From: Eutrigla gurnardus
Taxonomy: Eukaryota > Chordata > Actinopteri > Perciformes > Triglidae
NCBI GenBank assembly: GCA_963514095.1
Contig: OY741267.1
Span: 29,572,856 to 29,636,855 of the forward strand
DNA: 64,000 bases
Reading direction: 5' to 3'
Shown: positions 10,876 to 22,545 of the stretch, one piece after another
How positions within the stretch are numbered: position 1 is the first letter of the stretch
Layout: the number at the start of each line of letters is the position of its first letter
The notes under the pieces: model-generated
Seen by the model: only the letters and a program-made list of their open reading frames with translations
The model's database searches: none
What the model was told of the DNA's origin: nothing
Made by a program: the position numbers and the translations under genes

Positions 10876-13083
10876 GTGAGGCTAAATACTGTTTTAAGTC
10901 TTCCTGCAGGTTTTTCAGGAAAGGAAGGGATTATGCCAAGATTTTTAATTTGACATTTGTGGTTGTTTTGTGTCCTAGTTTCGCGGCGATCCCCCCAAAA
11001 AACTGAACTGATTGAGATAAAAAGTTGAGTTTTCATATATCAGAAGGCAAGGGAGATGTGCCCTTCAGGCAAATAATGGACCAAGCCTTTATTTGAGAAT
11101 CTATGGTATTCAAAATTCTAGTTATTATTCAGTTTGAAGAATGTCAGTATCAAAGATGGAATTAAAATATATATTATATTTTTTGTCCATGAACAAAAAA
11201 GACAAAAAGGTTAGTTGACAAAAAGGGGTCAGGGTGTTTCTGCTGCATGGTAGGACTCGACTCTGGTGACACCATTTTATTCTTGATAGTACTCCCCTTC
11301 TAGGCTTACTCCAGGTCGAGTAAATACAAAAATTGCATTTGCTATTGATGGTAGCTCGGGTGTTTAAAACTGAGGTGCTAGCAAAAAAAGGAGGGCAGGT
11401 CCTACCCAATGGAAAACCAAAAAAAGAACATTTCCAGGCGAGTTGAGTCTGTTGGAACGCAACGTCAAGTCAATCGTATTCAGGAGGAGATTGTCGACGG
11501 TCATAAACACTTTATTGAATAGATAATTGTTATGCTGCATGTTAGTTAATTTTAAGACAAGAAGCAAACGTGAAAAGGCTACATTGTTAGAGACGTGATG
11601 GAGAAAGCACCAGGGAGATGCACATTTCAGCCAGTGAAAACATGTTTTTTTTTCCAGAGGCAAGAAGCCTCTGGGCATAAACGGGCTCTAATAAGACCAT
11701 TTCTCCCCGTGAGGGGAATGTCTGCCTGAGCACGCTGCATTGAGCTTGAGCAGGGATGTGCGATGCTACATGTACAAATTAGTGCTCTCACTTTTCCCCC
11801 GGTGGTTTGCAAGCGAGAGTTCTGTGAAATGGGGATGGCGGGTGAAGAGGCCAAAGTACACACTTATTTTTACTAAACAACTCGAGCGGCAGCCCGCTGC
11901 CTCTCATTTGGTCTGACAGACAGGCTCATGCAGAGTTTCAAATAGCTTGCATGAAGTCTCGCCATGAAGTCGTCGGTCCAGGCTCTTAAAGACCCCCATC
12001 CTTAATCCAAATTGTAACCACAAACTTTACACTGGGCTACTGGGAAACAGAACATGGGAACTGTAGCTGGGTTTTTTTTTACAGTTTAGCACTTGATGCC
12101 TGAAGTGTGACAGTTTAACACAAAGCTGTATTCATGTTTTTTTAAAAAAAAAACAATAGAATATTGCTTGCTTGCTTATTTAATCTTAATATTAAACTGC
12201 ACTAAATACTAAATTACTATATTTATGGCTTTGTTTGAAATAAAGCAGTACAATAATGTCGAACATTGAGCTGTCTTGGTGATAACTGCACTATTCCACA
12301 ATCAGTCTAGGTCTAGTCTTTCGGTACCAAATACAACAGATTGATTCAAAACCACACATTTCAGGCATTTGGCATTCAGAAGAGTAATTTTCTGGTTCCT
12401 TTGGTTTCAACAAAAAAAGAAGAAGCAGAAAACCTTTTTAAGATAGACAAACTGGAGTGTTCAAGTTTTTCTGTTCACATCATCACATTTTCTTTTATTT
12501 TTTAGGCGTGAACGACCATGATATTTTACAGTTGCTGCCATTGGCAGAAGAATTGACACACAAGGACATTTTACTTAAGAGGAGGAAAATGAAATGCCTA
12601 CTTTCAAATGAACAAATGATCACATTCCAACAGGAGCGTATTGATATTTTCTTTGTGGCCAATCGGTACCTGGTACTGGTACAACATAGGGGTGGGTAAA
12701 AATATCGATTCAGCAATGCATTGCGATTCTTTTCCCCGCAATTCAATATCGATTCAGCAATCTTCTGAATCGATTCAAGCCCCTGGCCAGTGGGGGCGCT
12801 GTGACCGACACCCTCGTGTGATTCGCGCTGTACGGACGGGGGCCGCACTAGACCAAACCATTACAATATGGCGACCGGAGTGAGTACACACCGGCCGTGG
12901 AAGCGCCGCGAATAGGCGCGTAGCGGAGCCCGCTTCCTTTCGGCGCCCTTGTTAAGCGATAGTGTCGTTCACACAAGACGCGGAGCGCCACGAATAGGCG
13001 CGGCCGTCCCGCGCCGTGAAGCGATCGTTTCGGCGTCTGCTCTATTTTTTGCGCGTCCCGCGAGCGAACGCGTCAGTTCTGGC

Positions 13084-13872
13084 TAGAGTTCTCAACGGGT
13101 CGGCCCAGCCCGACAAACCTGACGGGACCCGAAGTTTCGGGCCGGGTCCGGGCCGAAAAAATACGCAAATGAGCCGGGTCGGGTCGGGCCTCGGGCTTCC
13201 TTTTTTTATAAAACACATTTCATTAAAAAATAAAAAATAAAAAAAATTGTAGGTTGTAAATTATATATTGTTTGCTGTGAATCATCGCTGTTCACGTTTG
13301 GTCAATCTGGCTGCCTGCTTCATGGGGCAGAGTCAAGGTGCGCGTCCACAGGCAGCGGTGTTTCCCCGCGTCCCATTCATTGTCTATGTGAAAAGCTGTG
13401 CAATGCATTCTGGTAGCGTCGCGGCGAATGTCGAGAGACGGCGCGCGAGTTGGCCGCTCCTCATTTGCCTAAAGTTGAAGTCGAATCTACTTTATGCTAA
13501 TCAGAGGCGCCGGGCTCGACTCGACGCCTCGGGAACGCTCGCGAACGCTCGCAAAAATGTGTTGTTTAAAGGAGAGCGCCTGTCAATCATCCTCTAGTGG
13601 CAGCCTGCCAAGCGTGCAATACCGGGAAGCGGCGCGTCCACTCGCGTTTAAAATCGCCCCTGTGGACACGCACCTTAAGTTTCATTTGAATTCACGTCTG
13701 CTGTCTGTCTGATCGTGATAACAAGTGTATGAGGAAAACAATGCAGGCGCGCGGGGGGTCGGGTTCGGGCCGACAATTCATGCTGGTGTGTCGGGCTGCG
13801 TCGGGTTCGGGTTTAAAAACCCGCGGGCCGGGTCGGGTCGGGCTGTAATTTTCAGGCCCGTTGAGAACTCTA
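13084..13872. mobile_element. hAT-type non-autonomous transposon nested in another
   Basis: Perfect 16-bp terminal inverted repeats TAGAGTTCTCAACGGG / CCCGTTGAGAACTCTA, with exact 8-bp duplications GTTCTGGC on both sides (13076-13083 and 13873-13880). Subterminal regions are runs of CGGGTCGGG-like words. It lies wholly inside 12687-14423, so it inserted later. Confidence 0.93.
13335..13676. repeat. possible third-level inverted-repeat element
   Basis: AAGGTGCGCGTCCACAGG at the left is inverted, with one mismatch, at the right (CCTGTGGACACGCACCTT). About 340 bp, GC-rich, within the 13084-13872 element. No clear target duplication. Confidence 0.55.
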
Positions 13873-14471
13873 GTTCTGGCAGTAAATCACACAGTAGCTG
13901 TGTCCCAATGCAGGGTCTGCAGCCACAGCTAAAGAAACACGAGACAATCTGGCCAATTTTCAAAATAAAAGCAATTTCCAAAATAAAATACCGCGATTGA
14001 CAAATGCGATCATAGTTGTGTATCTCAACTCGCACTGGGAAACAGGAAGAGAAAATACATTTAATAAATGTGAAGAGTAGATAAACAAATATGTGCATTT
14101 CAACGGTATATCTGCACTACTACTGTCTACTACCATAGCTTCCGCGGCCGGTGTGAACCCATTACATGCACTGTAGTTCAGTGTTTAAGCAGTATCCTGT
14201 TTTATCATGCTATGAGTTATACCACGGCTGTTCATAAGGCATGAAACTAAATAAATTATTTGAAAAAATGATTTGGTACTCTTACTTGTGTATTTCTACT
14301 TGAAACTGAATCGATATCGAAGCATTTCAATCAATATCGAATCGAATCGATATTGAATCGAATCGTGACCCAACGAATCGAAATCGAATCGAATCGTGAG
14401 ATTCTAAACAATACCCAGCCCTAGTACAACAGTATATCAAAAATATAAGCGTTTTATTACTCACTGCTGGG

Positions 14472-14859
14472 TAGGGGTGAGTATTGGCAAGAATCTCACG
14501 ATACGATACGTATCAAAATACTTTGGTCACGATACGATACGTATCACGATATCACGATATTGCAATATAAATAAAGATGAAAACACAAGTACCTGTATAT
14601 GTACATCAGATGATATTGATCAGATATTGATTCATCAAAACTATTTCATTCAAAACATCTCCATTTTATTAATTCCCATGAAATTCACTGGAATAAATAT
14701 TGAAAATAAAATGAAAAAGGATAAAGTACTGCATTCACAACGCGTCTAAACATGAATCTTTTTTTTTCTAAATCGACCTTTGGAGTTGAAAAATCAATAT
14801 TGTATTGGGGGGCAAAGTATCGCGATATATTGCTGTACCAATATTTTTACCCACCCCTA
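14472..14859. mobile_element. hAT-type MITE, 388 bp
   Basis: Ends TAGGGGTGAGTA and TACCCACCCCTA, with exact 8-bp duplications CTGCTGGG at 14464-14471 and 14860-14867. It sits 40 bp after the outer hAT-type element and shares its terminal TAGGGGTG box. Rich in CGATACGTATC words. A second copy lies at 46382-46667 in the other orientation. Confidence 0.93.
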
Positions 14860-15335
14860 CTGCTGGGTTATGTAGGTGAAACAAACTTGACCAAGAAGAG
14901 TGTTTGTAGCATTAGGGAGTAGTGATGCTACTTTCCTGCATTGTTTGGCTAGTGTAGCAACTATTTTTTAGCATCAACATATTTTTTTTTCATCAAAGTC
15001 CGACTTAAATGAAAAATATATTCCCCCAGTTTTAATCTTTTGTTCTATCTATATGATCCAACAGAAAAATATGTAGAGAGATAGGTAGAAATGTGAAATG
15101 TGCAAAAAGAAAAAATACGTTTTAATGAGGCGGAGGTCTAATACATTCAAGGGGCAAATTTGACGATTTTCCATCGGCTCCGTGTCACTGCAACGTATTT
15201 ATTACATGCATGCACATGCAGATTAACATGCATGAATGAAAGGAGAGGTCACTCAAGTGTGACCCGCACGCTCATCATGCCTTCGTCCTCCTTGTGATCT
15301 AACAACCGGTTAGGGAGGTCAAAGGATTGGATTTA

Positions 15336-15580
15336 AAGTTGAGCAGAAACAGCATTTCAGGAGTCCGTATCTTCTGTATGGTGACGTATTTGTGAAACGG
15401 GATGAAAAGGCGGGACAGAACATCGGGAGGAATTTGATTGGATGGTTGATAAGATGAGCTCACGACTGTCTCCAGCTCTGTGCTAGAGCCCAAGTTGCAG
15501 ATTGATTGATGGATGAATGTCATAATACTAGTTTGTTTGCCAGAAAGAAAGAAATATTGGATTTTGAATTAAAGCATGCA
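15336..15580 (+). repeat. unnamed interspersed repeat, copy 1
   Basis: Shares with the copies at 19390-19600 and 22088-22300 the words ATGGTGACGTATTT, GATTGATGGATGAATGTC and a CCAGCTC box. I do not recognise the family. Confidence 0.6.
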
Positions 15581-16939
15581 TTGTTAAATAGTTGCACGGA
15601 ACGGGGATGTGAGGGTTAAAAGGCATCTTTCAGCTGGGCTTTATGTCCCTCCAGTAACTGTACACCGCTCAAACCTTCTGTTTCCCTGTGAAACATCTTA
15701 ACTAACTTCCATTAGGAGTGTGGTCGTCCAACCAAATGCTACACTGTGTTTATTTTCTCCTTTATGCTTTTTTTTTTCACGCAGTAGCAGCAGCCAACAG
15801 GTTAGCCAAGCATGCTTTTTTTTTTTTGACCAGAGGATCAACAGCTTACATACTTGAAGGAAACTGGAGTTTCAGACACGTTGAGCTGGACGGCTCCAAA
15901 TGGCCAGCGGTAGGAGACTGTGGTTGCACTGTGCCGAGCAGCTGTGTGTGAATGTGGAAATAAAAAAAACACGGCGCTCTCTCCTGGAAGACTCAGGTTG
16001 AAGATTGGTACGAGTATGAAACAAAACAATAGTTGGCTTGCACGTGTGTGGTCTCACTGCTTGGCCAGATGCAGGATAGTTTGAATAGTGTCATAAGTGA
16101 ATGTTAATTTATGTTGTCTTGTCCTGTGCCAGACAGAGAAGAAAAAAGGGGTTTGGTAGTTGTTATGGTCAGATGTTCCCTCCGCTCAGCTTGAGCTCTG
16201 CTCCCTGCAGAGAGGAGATGGACTCTAATGAAAAAAGCTGGACGGCAGACAGCACTCTGCACTCTCATGCATCTCATTGTTTTGGTCTGGTCCTTTGGCC
16301 TCAATTATATAAAAACTACTCAGTGATTTATCTGTGATTTAATTTGATGGTTATTGCAAAGAATATTCCAAAGAACAGTTGGAAAAAAAAAAAAAGATAG
16401 ACCACTCTTACCTTTGGGTAATAACTGGAATCCCGTTTTAGTTTGATATATGACAGGGATCAATGTAATGTGTTGATGTAAGCATGCTGACGTGATAAAT
16501 CACCGTTCTGGATTGGATCTGGTTTTGTGCCGAATGCTTTCGCATGAGAGACTTCCATAAATAAGTCCTATGCTTTTCAGATTTTGAAAGCTAAACTCAA
16601 AAGTCACAGTATGTGTGTACTTCTACGCCAGCCAGGTCTCACTCTCAGGGCGTCAAATTCAGATGCTTGGGCAGTCGCCCTTGGCGTCTTGATAACGATG
16701 CACAAGGTAACAGATGGAGAATGAAGAGCAAGAAAGTCTTCCATACTTTTACTTAGTGGACCGGCGTTTGTGTCCTGTGTGAAACCAAACGTCCTTTTGG
16801 TCATTTTTACTGATGATGATCAGTTACAAGTGTAGTTATTTTAAGACTATGTTTTTTCTAACCTTAACTATGTGATTTGGTTGTCTGAAGCCGTTTCACA
16901 ACGTTAAAATGTTTCGACCAGGAGGCAAAATCCGGTTCT

Positions 16940-17545
16940 TAAAAGTGAAGCCAATGTGTCTTAAACTTGCATTCTCTCTACTGGCCATCAGGGGGCGACT
17001 CCTCTGGTTGCATAGAAGTCAATGAGAAAATGGTCCTACTTCTCTCTTGATTTATTATCTCAGTAAACATTGTAAACATGAGTTTATGGTCTTAAATTCT
17101 AGTTTCAAGTCTTCTTCAATCCAGCATGATGTTCATTTAGGACATTATGGTCCATTTAAGACCAAACAGACCATAAAGCAGGGGATGCTTTAGGGGGCGG
17201 GGCTACCTTGTGATTAACAGGTCAAGCTACCTGTAAAGTTGACCTTGAATTATGCAGCTAACTTTGTTAGCAGCTTCCCACCATAATCCAGATGGATCCT
17301 CAGATCAGTCATCAGATCCACCCGTCGCTCCTCCACAGTCCAAACATGGTCACTTCCTTTCACTGGTTGCAAAGAATCCAAGATGGCTACGGCCACAATG
17401 CTGATCTCAAGGCTTAAAAACTGTAGTCCACAAACCACAATCTCCGTTCATTGGTGGGAAAAAGTACAGGATGGCGACAGCCCAAACGCCGAACTCCACA
17501 AACCAACGGGACACGTCACAATGATTACGTCCACTATTTTAAGCC
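16940..17545 (+). repeat. teleost interspersed repeat with GGGGGCGACTCCTC box
   Basis: Contains CTACTGGCCATCAGGGGGCG, CTCTGGTTGCATAGAAGTC and AGATGGCTACGGCC, words of a common fish dispersed repeat. Fragments at 25687-25830 (same strand) and 56960-57290 (opposite strand) share them. Confidence 0.6.
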
Positions 17546-17824
17546 AGACCATGATGTTATTTGCAACTACGTGGTTTCATCATAGACGCAATGCGTCCTC
17601 ATAGTGACACCCCCAAGCAGCAACATATGACAAGTATAGGGATGAGGTCATGTTGTCTAAGTAGAGATTTAACTTCCTGCCAGATATCCTGTCTATAAGC
17701 TGATGACCACCCACGACAAAACAACATTAACAGCCAATACAGAGTTAAACTGGGCTCCGTGGATGAACAGTAGTGTAGGTCTTCTGGAAAGGTCCTGACC
17801 CCGGATTGTTGAAAATGCTTCCTG

Positions 17825-17850
17825 CGTGTGTGTGTGTGTGTGTGTGTGTG
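17825..17850. repeat. (GT)n microsatellite
   Basis: About 13 GT units. Confidence 0.92.
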
Positions 17851-18851
17851 AGAGCTTCGACAAGCACGCATCTTTCTGAAGTGGAGAGACAAATTAATGT
17901 GACGATGACACATCGCTGGCGTTTGTGGAGCGCTGAACCTCCCCTCCTTCCCCTGTGCTTTTGGCCAGGTATTCAGATTGTCGGACCCTATATGTGTGCA
18001 GCTGCTCTTGGCCAGTGAAGGGCCGGAGTTTTTTTTTTTTTTTTTTCAAGCCAGCTGCTGTCACAACACAAATTTGTTTGTTGAGAGCCAGCACCGGAGC
18101 GATGGCCAGGTACACCGCAGATTCTGGCATTACAATAAAGAAAAGGAGGGGGGTGGACAGAGAGCGAGAGAGAGAGAGGGAGATGCAAAGAGTGGAGAGG
18201 GAGTGATGGGGTGGCGGGGGGACATTGTGTTAATTTATGCTGAGACACATGTCCAGGAACAGTTTTTAGTTTGTATCCTGGACGTTGCACTCGAATGAGC
18301 TCCAGGCAACTCCTCAGAAAGAACAAAAGCCCCCCTTCCAACCTTGTTTGATGCTTTGCGTGCGCATGAATATAACGTTTTTAATTGTGCTCATGTTTTA
18401 TTCACTTATAAAAAACATAACGGCAAGGTTTCCCAGAGACGTCATTGCAACTCTACGCACCATTGAGATTGTCGATTCACAGTATCACACGTTCGGTGGA
18501 TGCCATTTTTTATGCTAGTGAGTTTGCAAATACCGTTTGCTCAGCCCCACCTCCCTTAGTTACCGTCGTTATGGACCGTCTTACAGCTTGTAGCAATAGT
18601 GAGAACCACCAGTGATGGGTAGCAAAAGTTAGCAAGTGGCCTGGTATGTATTGGCCAGTTTTTGATGGAGAAAACCAAATAAACAAGCAATACATTGTGA
18701 GCATACAAGTCACTACATGCTTATGTTATCTGTGGTCATGTGCAAAATGTCAAACGCGATGACAAAGACGCAGAGGTTTGGTTTTATCGAGTTTTAGTGA
18801 GTGAGGGGTGTATACGTTTCCAGAAGCCCAAAGCTAACACGACTGGGCGTA

Positions 18852-19090
18852 ATGGACACAATACTCCTATTTCCGTTGCCCTGTAGATATGCATTTTTTT
18901 AATGATACCGCACAATTGTGTGATTTACAGCAAATTATTTTGCGGACCCCCTGGAAGGAGGAACACGGACCCCCCATTGAGAATCACTGACCGCTAACGT
19001 TACCGGCTTTTTGGGAAAACATGATCTTTAACCGCACTAAGTAATGTCGTATGAAATGCTCCTAGGGTTTGGAAGTCATATTTGATTAAT
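18852..19090 (+). repeat. segment similar to 19845-20082
   Basis: Starts ATGGACACAATACTCCT and shares CACAATTGTGTGATTTACA, TTGAGAATCACTG and AACCGC words in the same order as the downstream copy, about 990 bp away, with many substitutions and small gaps. Confidence 0.75.
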
Positions 19091-19389
19091 GTTAGCAGGA
19101 TATGCATTATTAAATTAAGGCATGCTTATATTAGACCAGACAAACACTATCTTTAATCTGTCCCTTACGTTCTTTGCTGTTGTGTTTTTGGTTGTGGGAA
19201 GAAACAAAATGACCATCCACCAAAGATACAGATTATGACTCTTAATTCTGAGAAAACCTGAGCTTGACAGTCAGGGTTTTTTAAAAATGAGTTTTGGGTT
19301 AAATGTCTGAAATAAGGGCTGTGGTTAGTCTAGGAGATTTTAAGGTTTGGTTCTTTGATATAAAATCAGTCAGTAAATACCCCTCTCAT

Positions 19390-19600
19390 GAATTTTGAAG
19401 CTTTTACACGCCTTAAAGTCGAAGCAAAACGTTGGGATCATTGAAAAGAGCTCCTAGTTTCAGATTAATTGATGGCTGGATGTCGTGATATTATAGGTTG
19501 AAATTGGTTGGTACTAGCTGATGTAAGCATGGGTCATATTTCGTTTTACAGGAAGAACAAAATGTTGGAATTTGATATAAATATATGAAGAAATTCATTG
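19390..19600 (+). repeat. unnamed interspersed repeat, copy 2
   Basis: Contains GATGGCTGGATGTCGTGAT and GGTACTAGCTGATGTAAGCA, present in inverted form in the copy at 22088-22300. Confidence 0.6.
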
Positions 19601-19844
19601 TTTTTGGGCAAAACACACCGACTATGTCCACCTCATTGTGTTGCATTCATGCAACTGTTTAAAGCTTAGTGAATAGCATTAGCGTTTCTCCTCTGACGAC
19701 TGCCTTCACATTTCAAATATCAGAAAAGTGGTGTTCTTTTGTGAAGATTATGTTGCGAGAAAAGTATCACAAAAAAAAAGTTTTTACCACAGAGCTTATT
19801 TTCTGCAATCATCCAGGGACACAGTGTGATGCTGACCTAAGAAA

Positions 19845-20082
19845 ATGGACACAATACTCCTGTTTTCATTCCTCAAACACTCCCACATCTGTAGATATGC
19901 AATTTTTCATGATACCACACAATTGTGTGATTTACACCAAATTATATTGCGGGCCACGGACCTCCCTTTGAGAATCACTGGTGTCAGCAGAGGACCGCTA
20001 GCGTTGCTGGCTCTTTTGGAAAACATCTATAACCGCGCAAAATATTGTATGAAATGCAGGGTTTGAAAGTCATATTCAATTA
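19845..20082 (+). repeat. segment similar to 18852-19090
   Basis: Second member of the direct pair described at 18852. Both may be copies of one dispersed element, or an old local duplication. Confidence 0.75.
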
Positions 20083-22087
20083 AAAAGGAAAAAATTGAGT
20101 TGGAAACGTCATTGAGAGTGCAGTTTAGTTGTATTCATCTGCAAACATGAAACATTGGTGTTTGCATACAAGTATGTACGCGTACGCTCTTGCACCGAAG
20201 ACTCTTTTTAATATATGACCTGTGAGTGCCGGTATCTTCTCCCAAACACTGCGTTCATCAACCCAAGGAGCAACAGTTTGGACTGTTGGATGCTTTTATT
20301 TACTTTATTTCAGCGCGTAACACTGAGCGAAGTGAAAGAATGTAATACGTTAAAAGGTTGGCTGCTCTCGGTGTGTAATCCCCCAAGTGGTGCCGTCTGA
20401 TTCTTCAGGTTTCAGCGTGAGTGACTTCACAACAAGGATTTAAAGTGGACACACATCTACGCTATTACATTAATGCTGACTCTGCACACAGTGTTTGACT
20501 TTGACCACAAATGGTATTTTTTTTTTTTTGTTAATTCCCAACCCTGGCTTTCACTTCAGTCCAGTAGAGCCATTTTTATTTATTTTTTTTGCCAGGTTGG
20601 CCGTACACTTCCACTGAGGCATCCTCCGAGTCTCAGAAGTTGAAGAGTCGACTCTTTAGTGGTCAACTTTCTGTCACTTGTAATTGCGCTGCCCGGCTTG
20701 ATGGATGCTGCACGCAGCCTCGGCTGAACTCGGCTTCAGTAATGAAGTGAGAGCTGCGTTGCTCTGAAACGTCCTAAATCTTCAACCTCATTTAGTCGGG
20801 CAAAGTGCCCGAGAAAACATATTTTTATTTACAGTACAACACATGCACTCAGGGAGGGATTGCATCATGTGGAGGATTACACACACGGAGGGTTCTTGGC
20901 GGAGCACCTTTGGACCAATTTAGAAGCAAAGTGCTTCGTTTTTTTTTTTTGAAAGGAGTGTATGAGAGAATAGGGATTACTGCTTTCATCCATCTAGATT
21001 TTTCGCAGCTGAAAGCTGAGATTTGAGGTCACGAGCTCACCTGTCTATCCTTCGGGCTGTTGGAACAACGTGAGCAGCACCGAGCCAAAGCTGAAGGGTT
21101 TTTAATGAGCAATTATATAAATGATATTCCTCATGTAATAAAGAAAAACCCAAAACAACAAACACTTTTTAATCTTTTAAGGTTGAAGCACGGTTAAGTA
21201 ATATGTATAAATGTCCTACAGCTTAACTTATTTTTTAACAAACCGACATAAAACTAATCGTCCAAATGTACTTAAGACTGAGGTAAATATTAAAGTATGG
21301 CTTAGTAATTTTAACAAAGTTAGCCTGCAGCTGAACTCGATTAAACCCTTTTATCAATACAACATGAAACAATGATCCATTATGTTATAATCGTTGAAAA
21401 ACACACGAGATGAAAGAACACGATGTTTGATTTATGTAACAAAATGTAAATATGACCCAATGCTGTACTAATGCACAACTTAGGCCTTGGATAACCCCAG
21501 ACAGAAAGCAACGAAGTGAACACACAGATAGAGACACACCTAGAGATTTTTTTTTTTTCGTCAGGCGGGTTGCAGTGCTCCAGAAAACCACAGGAGGCTC
21601 GGCTAAAAGCCTTAACTGCCTGGCGTGCGGCGGATTGGGCAGGCGGCGAGACCCCACTGCAAGGCTCTCAGACCCAGCAAGGCCTAACGGCGATGGCCGC
21701 TAATGTTTCCAGCTATGAAAGCAAAGGAGGAAAAATGACATGTGACATCAGCGCAGCCAGGGAAAACAAAGTCGGCTTCACACATCAAAGTGCCTCTGGA
21801 TATTTTATTACAGAAGGGGGGGGTTTGAAGTACCCTGACCAATTCAAACAATTATAATTTTGGAAGCTACGTTCGGGGCAGAGAGAGAGAGATGTTGATG
21901 GGTTGAAAGCGAACTGTCGTCTGCTGAAGATGATGCCCTGCACCGAGAGTACACAGTCCTGAAATGACCCTCGCCATAATAAGTTGCATCACCGTGAGCA
22001 GAAATGATCACTCACTTGTCTCCACGATTAAAGGAATACTTGTTTGCCTTCATTCTGAGGGATAGAAGTAAAGATTTGGAGTCGAGC

Positions 22088-22300
22088 TGAAATGAAAAAC
22101 GCCTTGAGTCACAAATATGATGCATGCTTACATCAGCTAGTACTAACCCATTTCAACCAATGACATCACGACATTCATCCGTCAATCGATCTGCAGCTAC
22201 GGCTCTGCACGGAGCTGGAGAAGGTTGAAATACGTCACCATATGCTGTTATAATGCTGTTTCATATGGCAGACATTTTTAGTTGAGCATTAAAAGCAAGC
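22088..22300 (-). repeat. unnamed interspersed repeat, copy 3 (inverted)
   Basis: Reverse complement carries ATATGGTGACGTATTTC, GACGGATGAATGTCGTGAT and TTAGTACTAGCTGATGTAAG. Ends about 100 bp before exon 5. Confidence 0.6.
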
Positions 22301-22396
22301 ATACTTCCCCCAGCTATGTCAACGTACACGGGAACTGAGAAAACGATCATATTCTCACTCTAACATGGATGTCTACTCTTGAATGCATTTGCTCAG

Positions 22397-22545
22397 GGCC
22401 TACATGAGTGTGAAGGAGCTAAAGGAGGAGCTTCACCTGAGTGGCGCCGACACACTCAATGTTTTCTTCGCCAGCAACTCTGTGCGAGAAGAGCTGGCGG
22501 GAGCTGCAACATGGCCGTGGGCGAAGGAGGCTCTTACTCATCAAG
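22397..22545 (+). CDS. pappa2: pappa2 coding exon 5: catalytic domain
   Basis: Residues 682-731 plus one base. Encodes AYMSVKELKEELHLS, then NVFFASNSVREELAGAATWP and WAKEALTHQ. The EELAG.ATWPW.KEAL pattern is shared by PAPP-A and PAPP-A2 just before the zinc-binding helix. The acceptor GCTCAG at 22396 and donor GTAAGT are both strong. Phase 2 in, phase 1 out. Confidence 0.94.

Larger units (their letters stand above)
12888..14154. repeat. inner inverted repeat pair within the hAT cluster
   Basis: ACACCGGCCGTGGAAGC at 12888-12904 is inverted, with one mismatch, at 14138-14154. It may be a further nested element or a subterminal repeat of the outer one. No target duplication was found at these points. 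Confidence 0.55.
12687..14423. mobile_element. hAT-type non-autonomous transposon, outer element
   Basis: Ends TAGGGGTGGGTA (left) and TACCCAGCCCTA (right) form inverted repeats with one mismatch over 12 bp. Both are flanked by the same 8-bp target duplication GTACAACA (12679-12686 and 14424-14431), diagnostic of hAT transposition. Subterminal parts are rich in ATCGAT/GAATCG words. No transposase frame is visible. It carries another hAT-type element inside (13084-13872). Confidence 0.9.
10876..22396 (+). other. intron 4 (11.5 kb, transposon-rich)
   Basis: The largest intron in the window. It holds the hAT-type cluster at 12687-14859, a teleost interspersed repeat at about 16940-17545, a GT tract at 17825-17850, a GA-rich stretch near 18156-18200, two related segments at 18852-19090 and 19845-20082, and three copies of an unnamed repeat at about 15336-15580, 19390-19600 and 22088-22300. 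No coding sequence was seen; the remaining stretches look unique and AT-rich. Confidence 0.75.
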
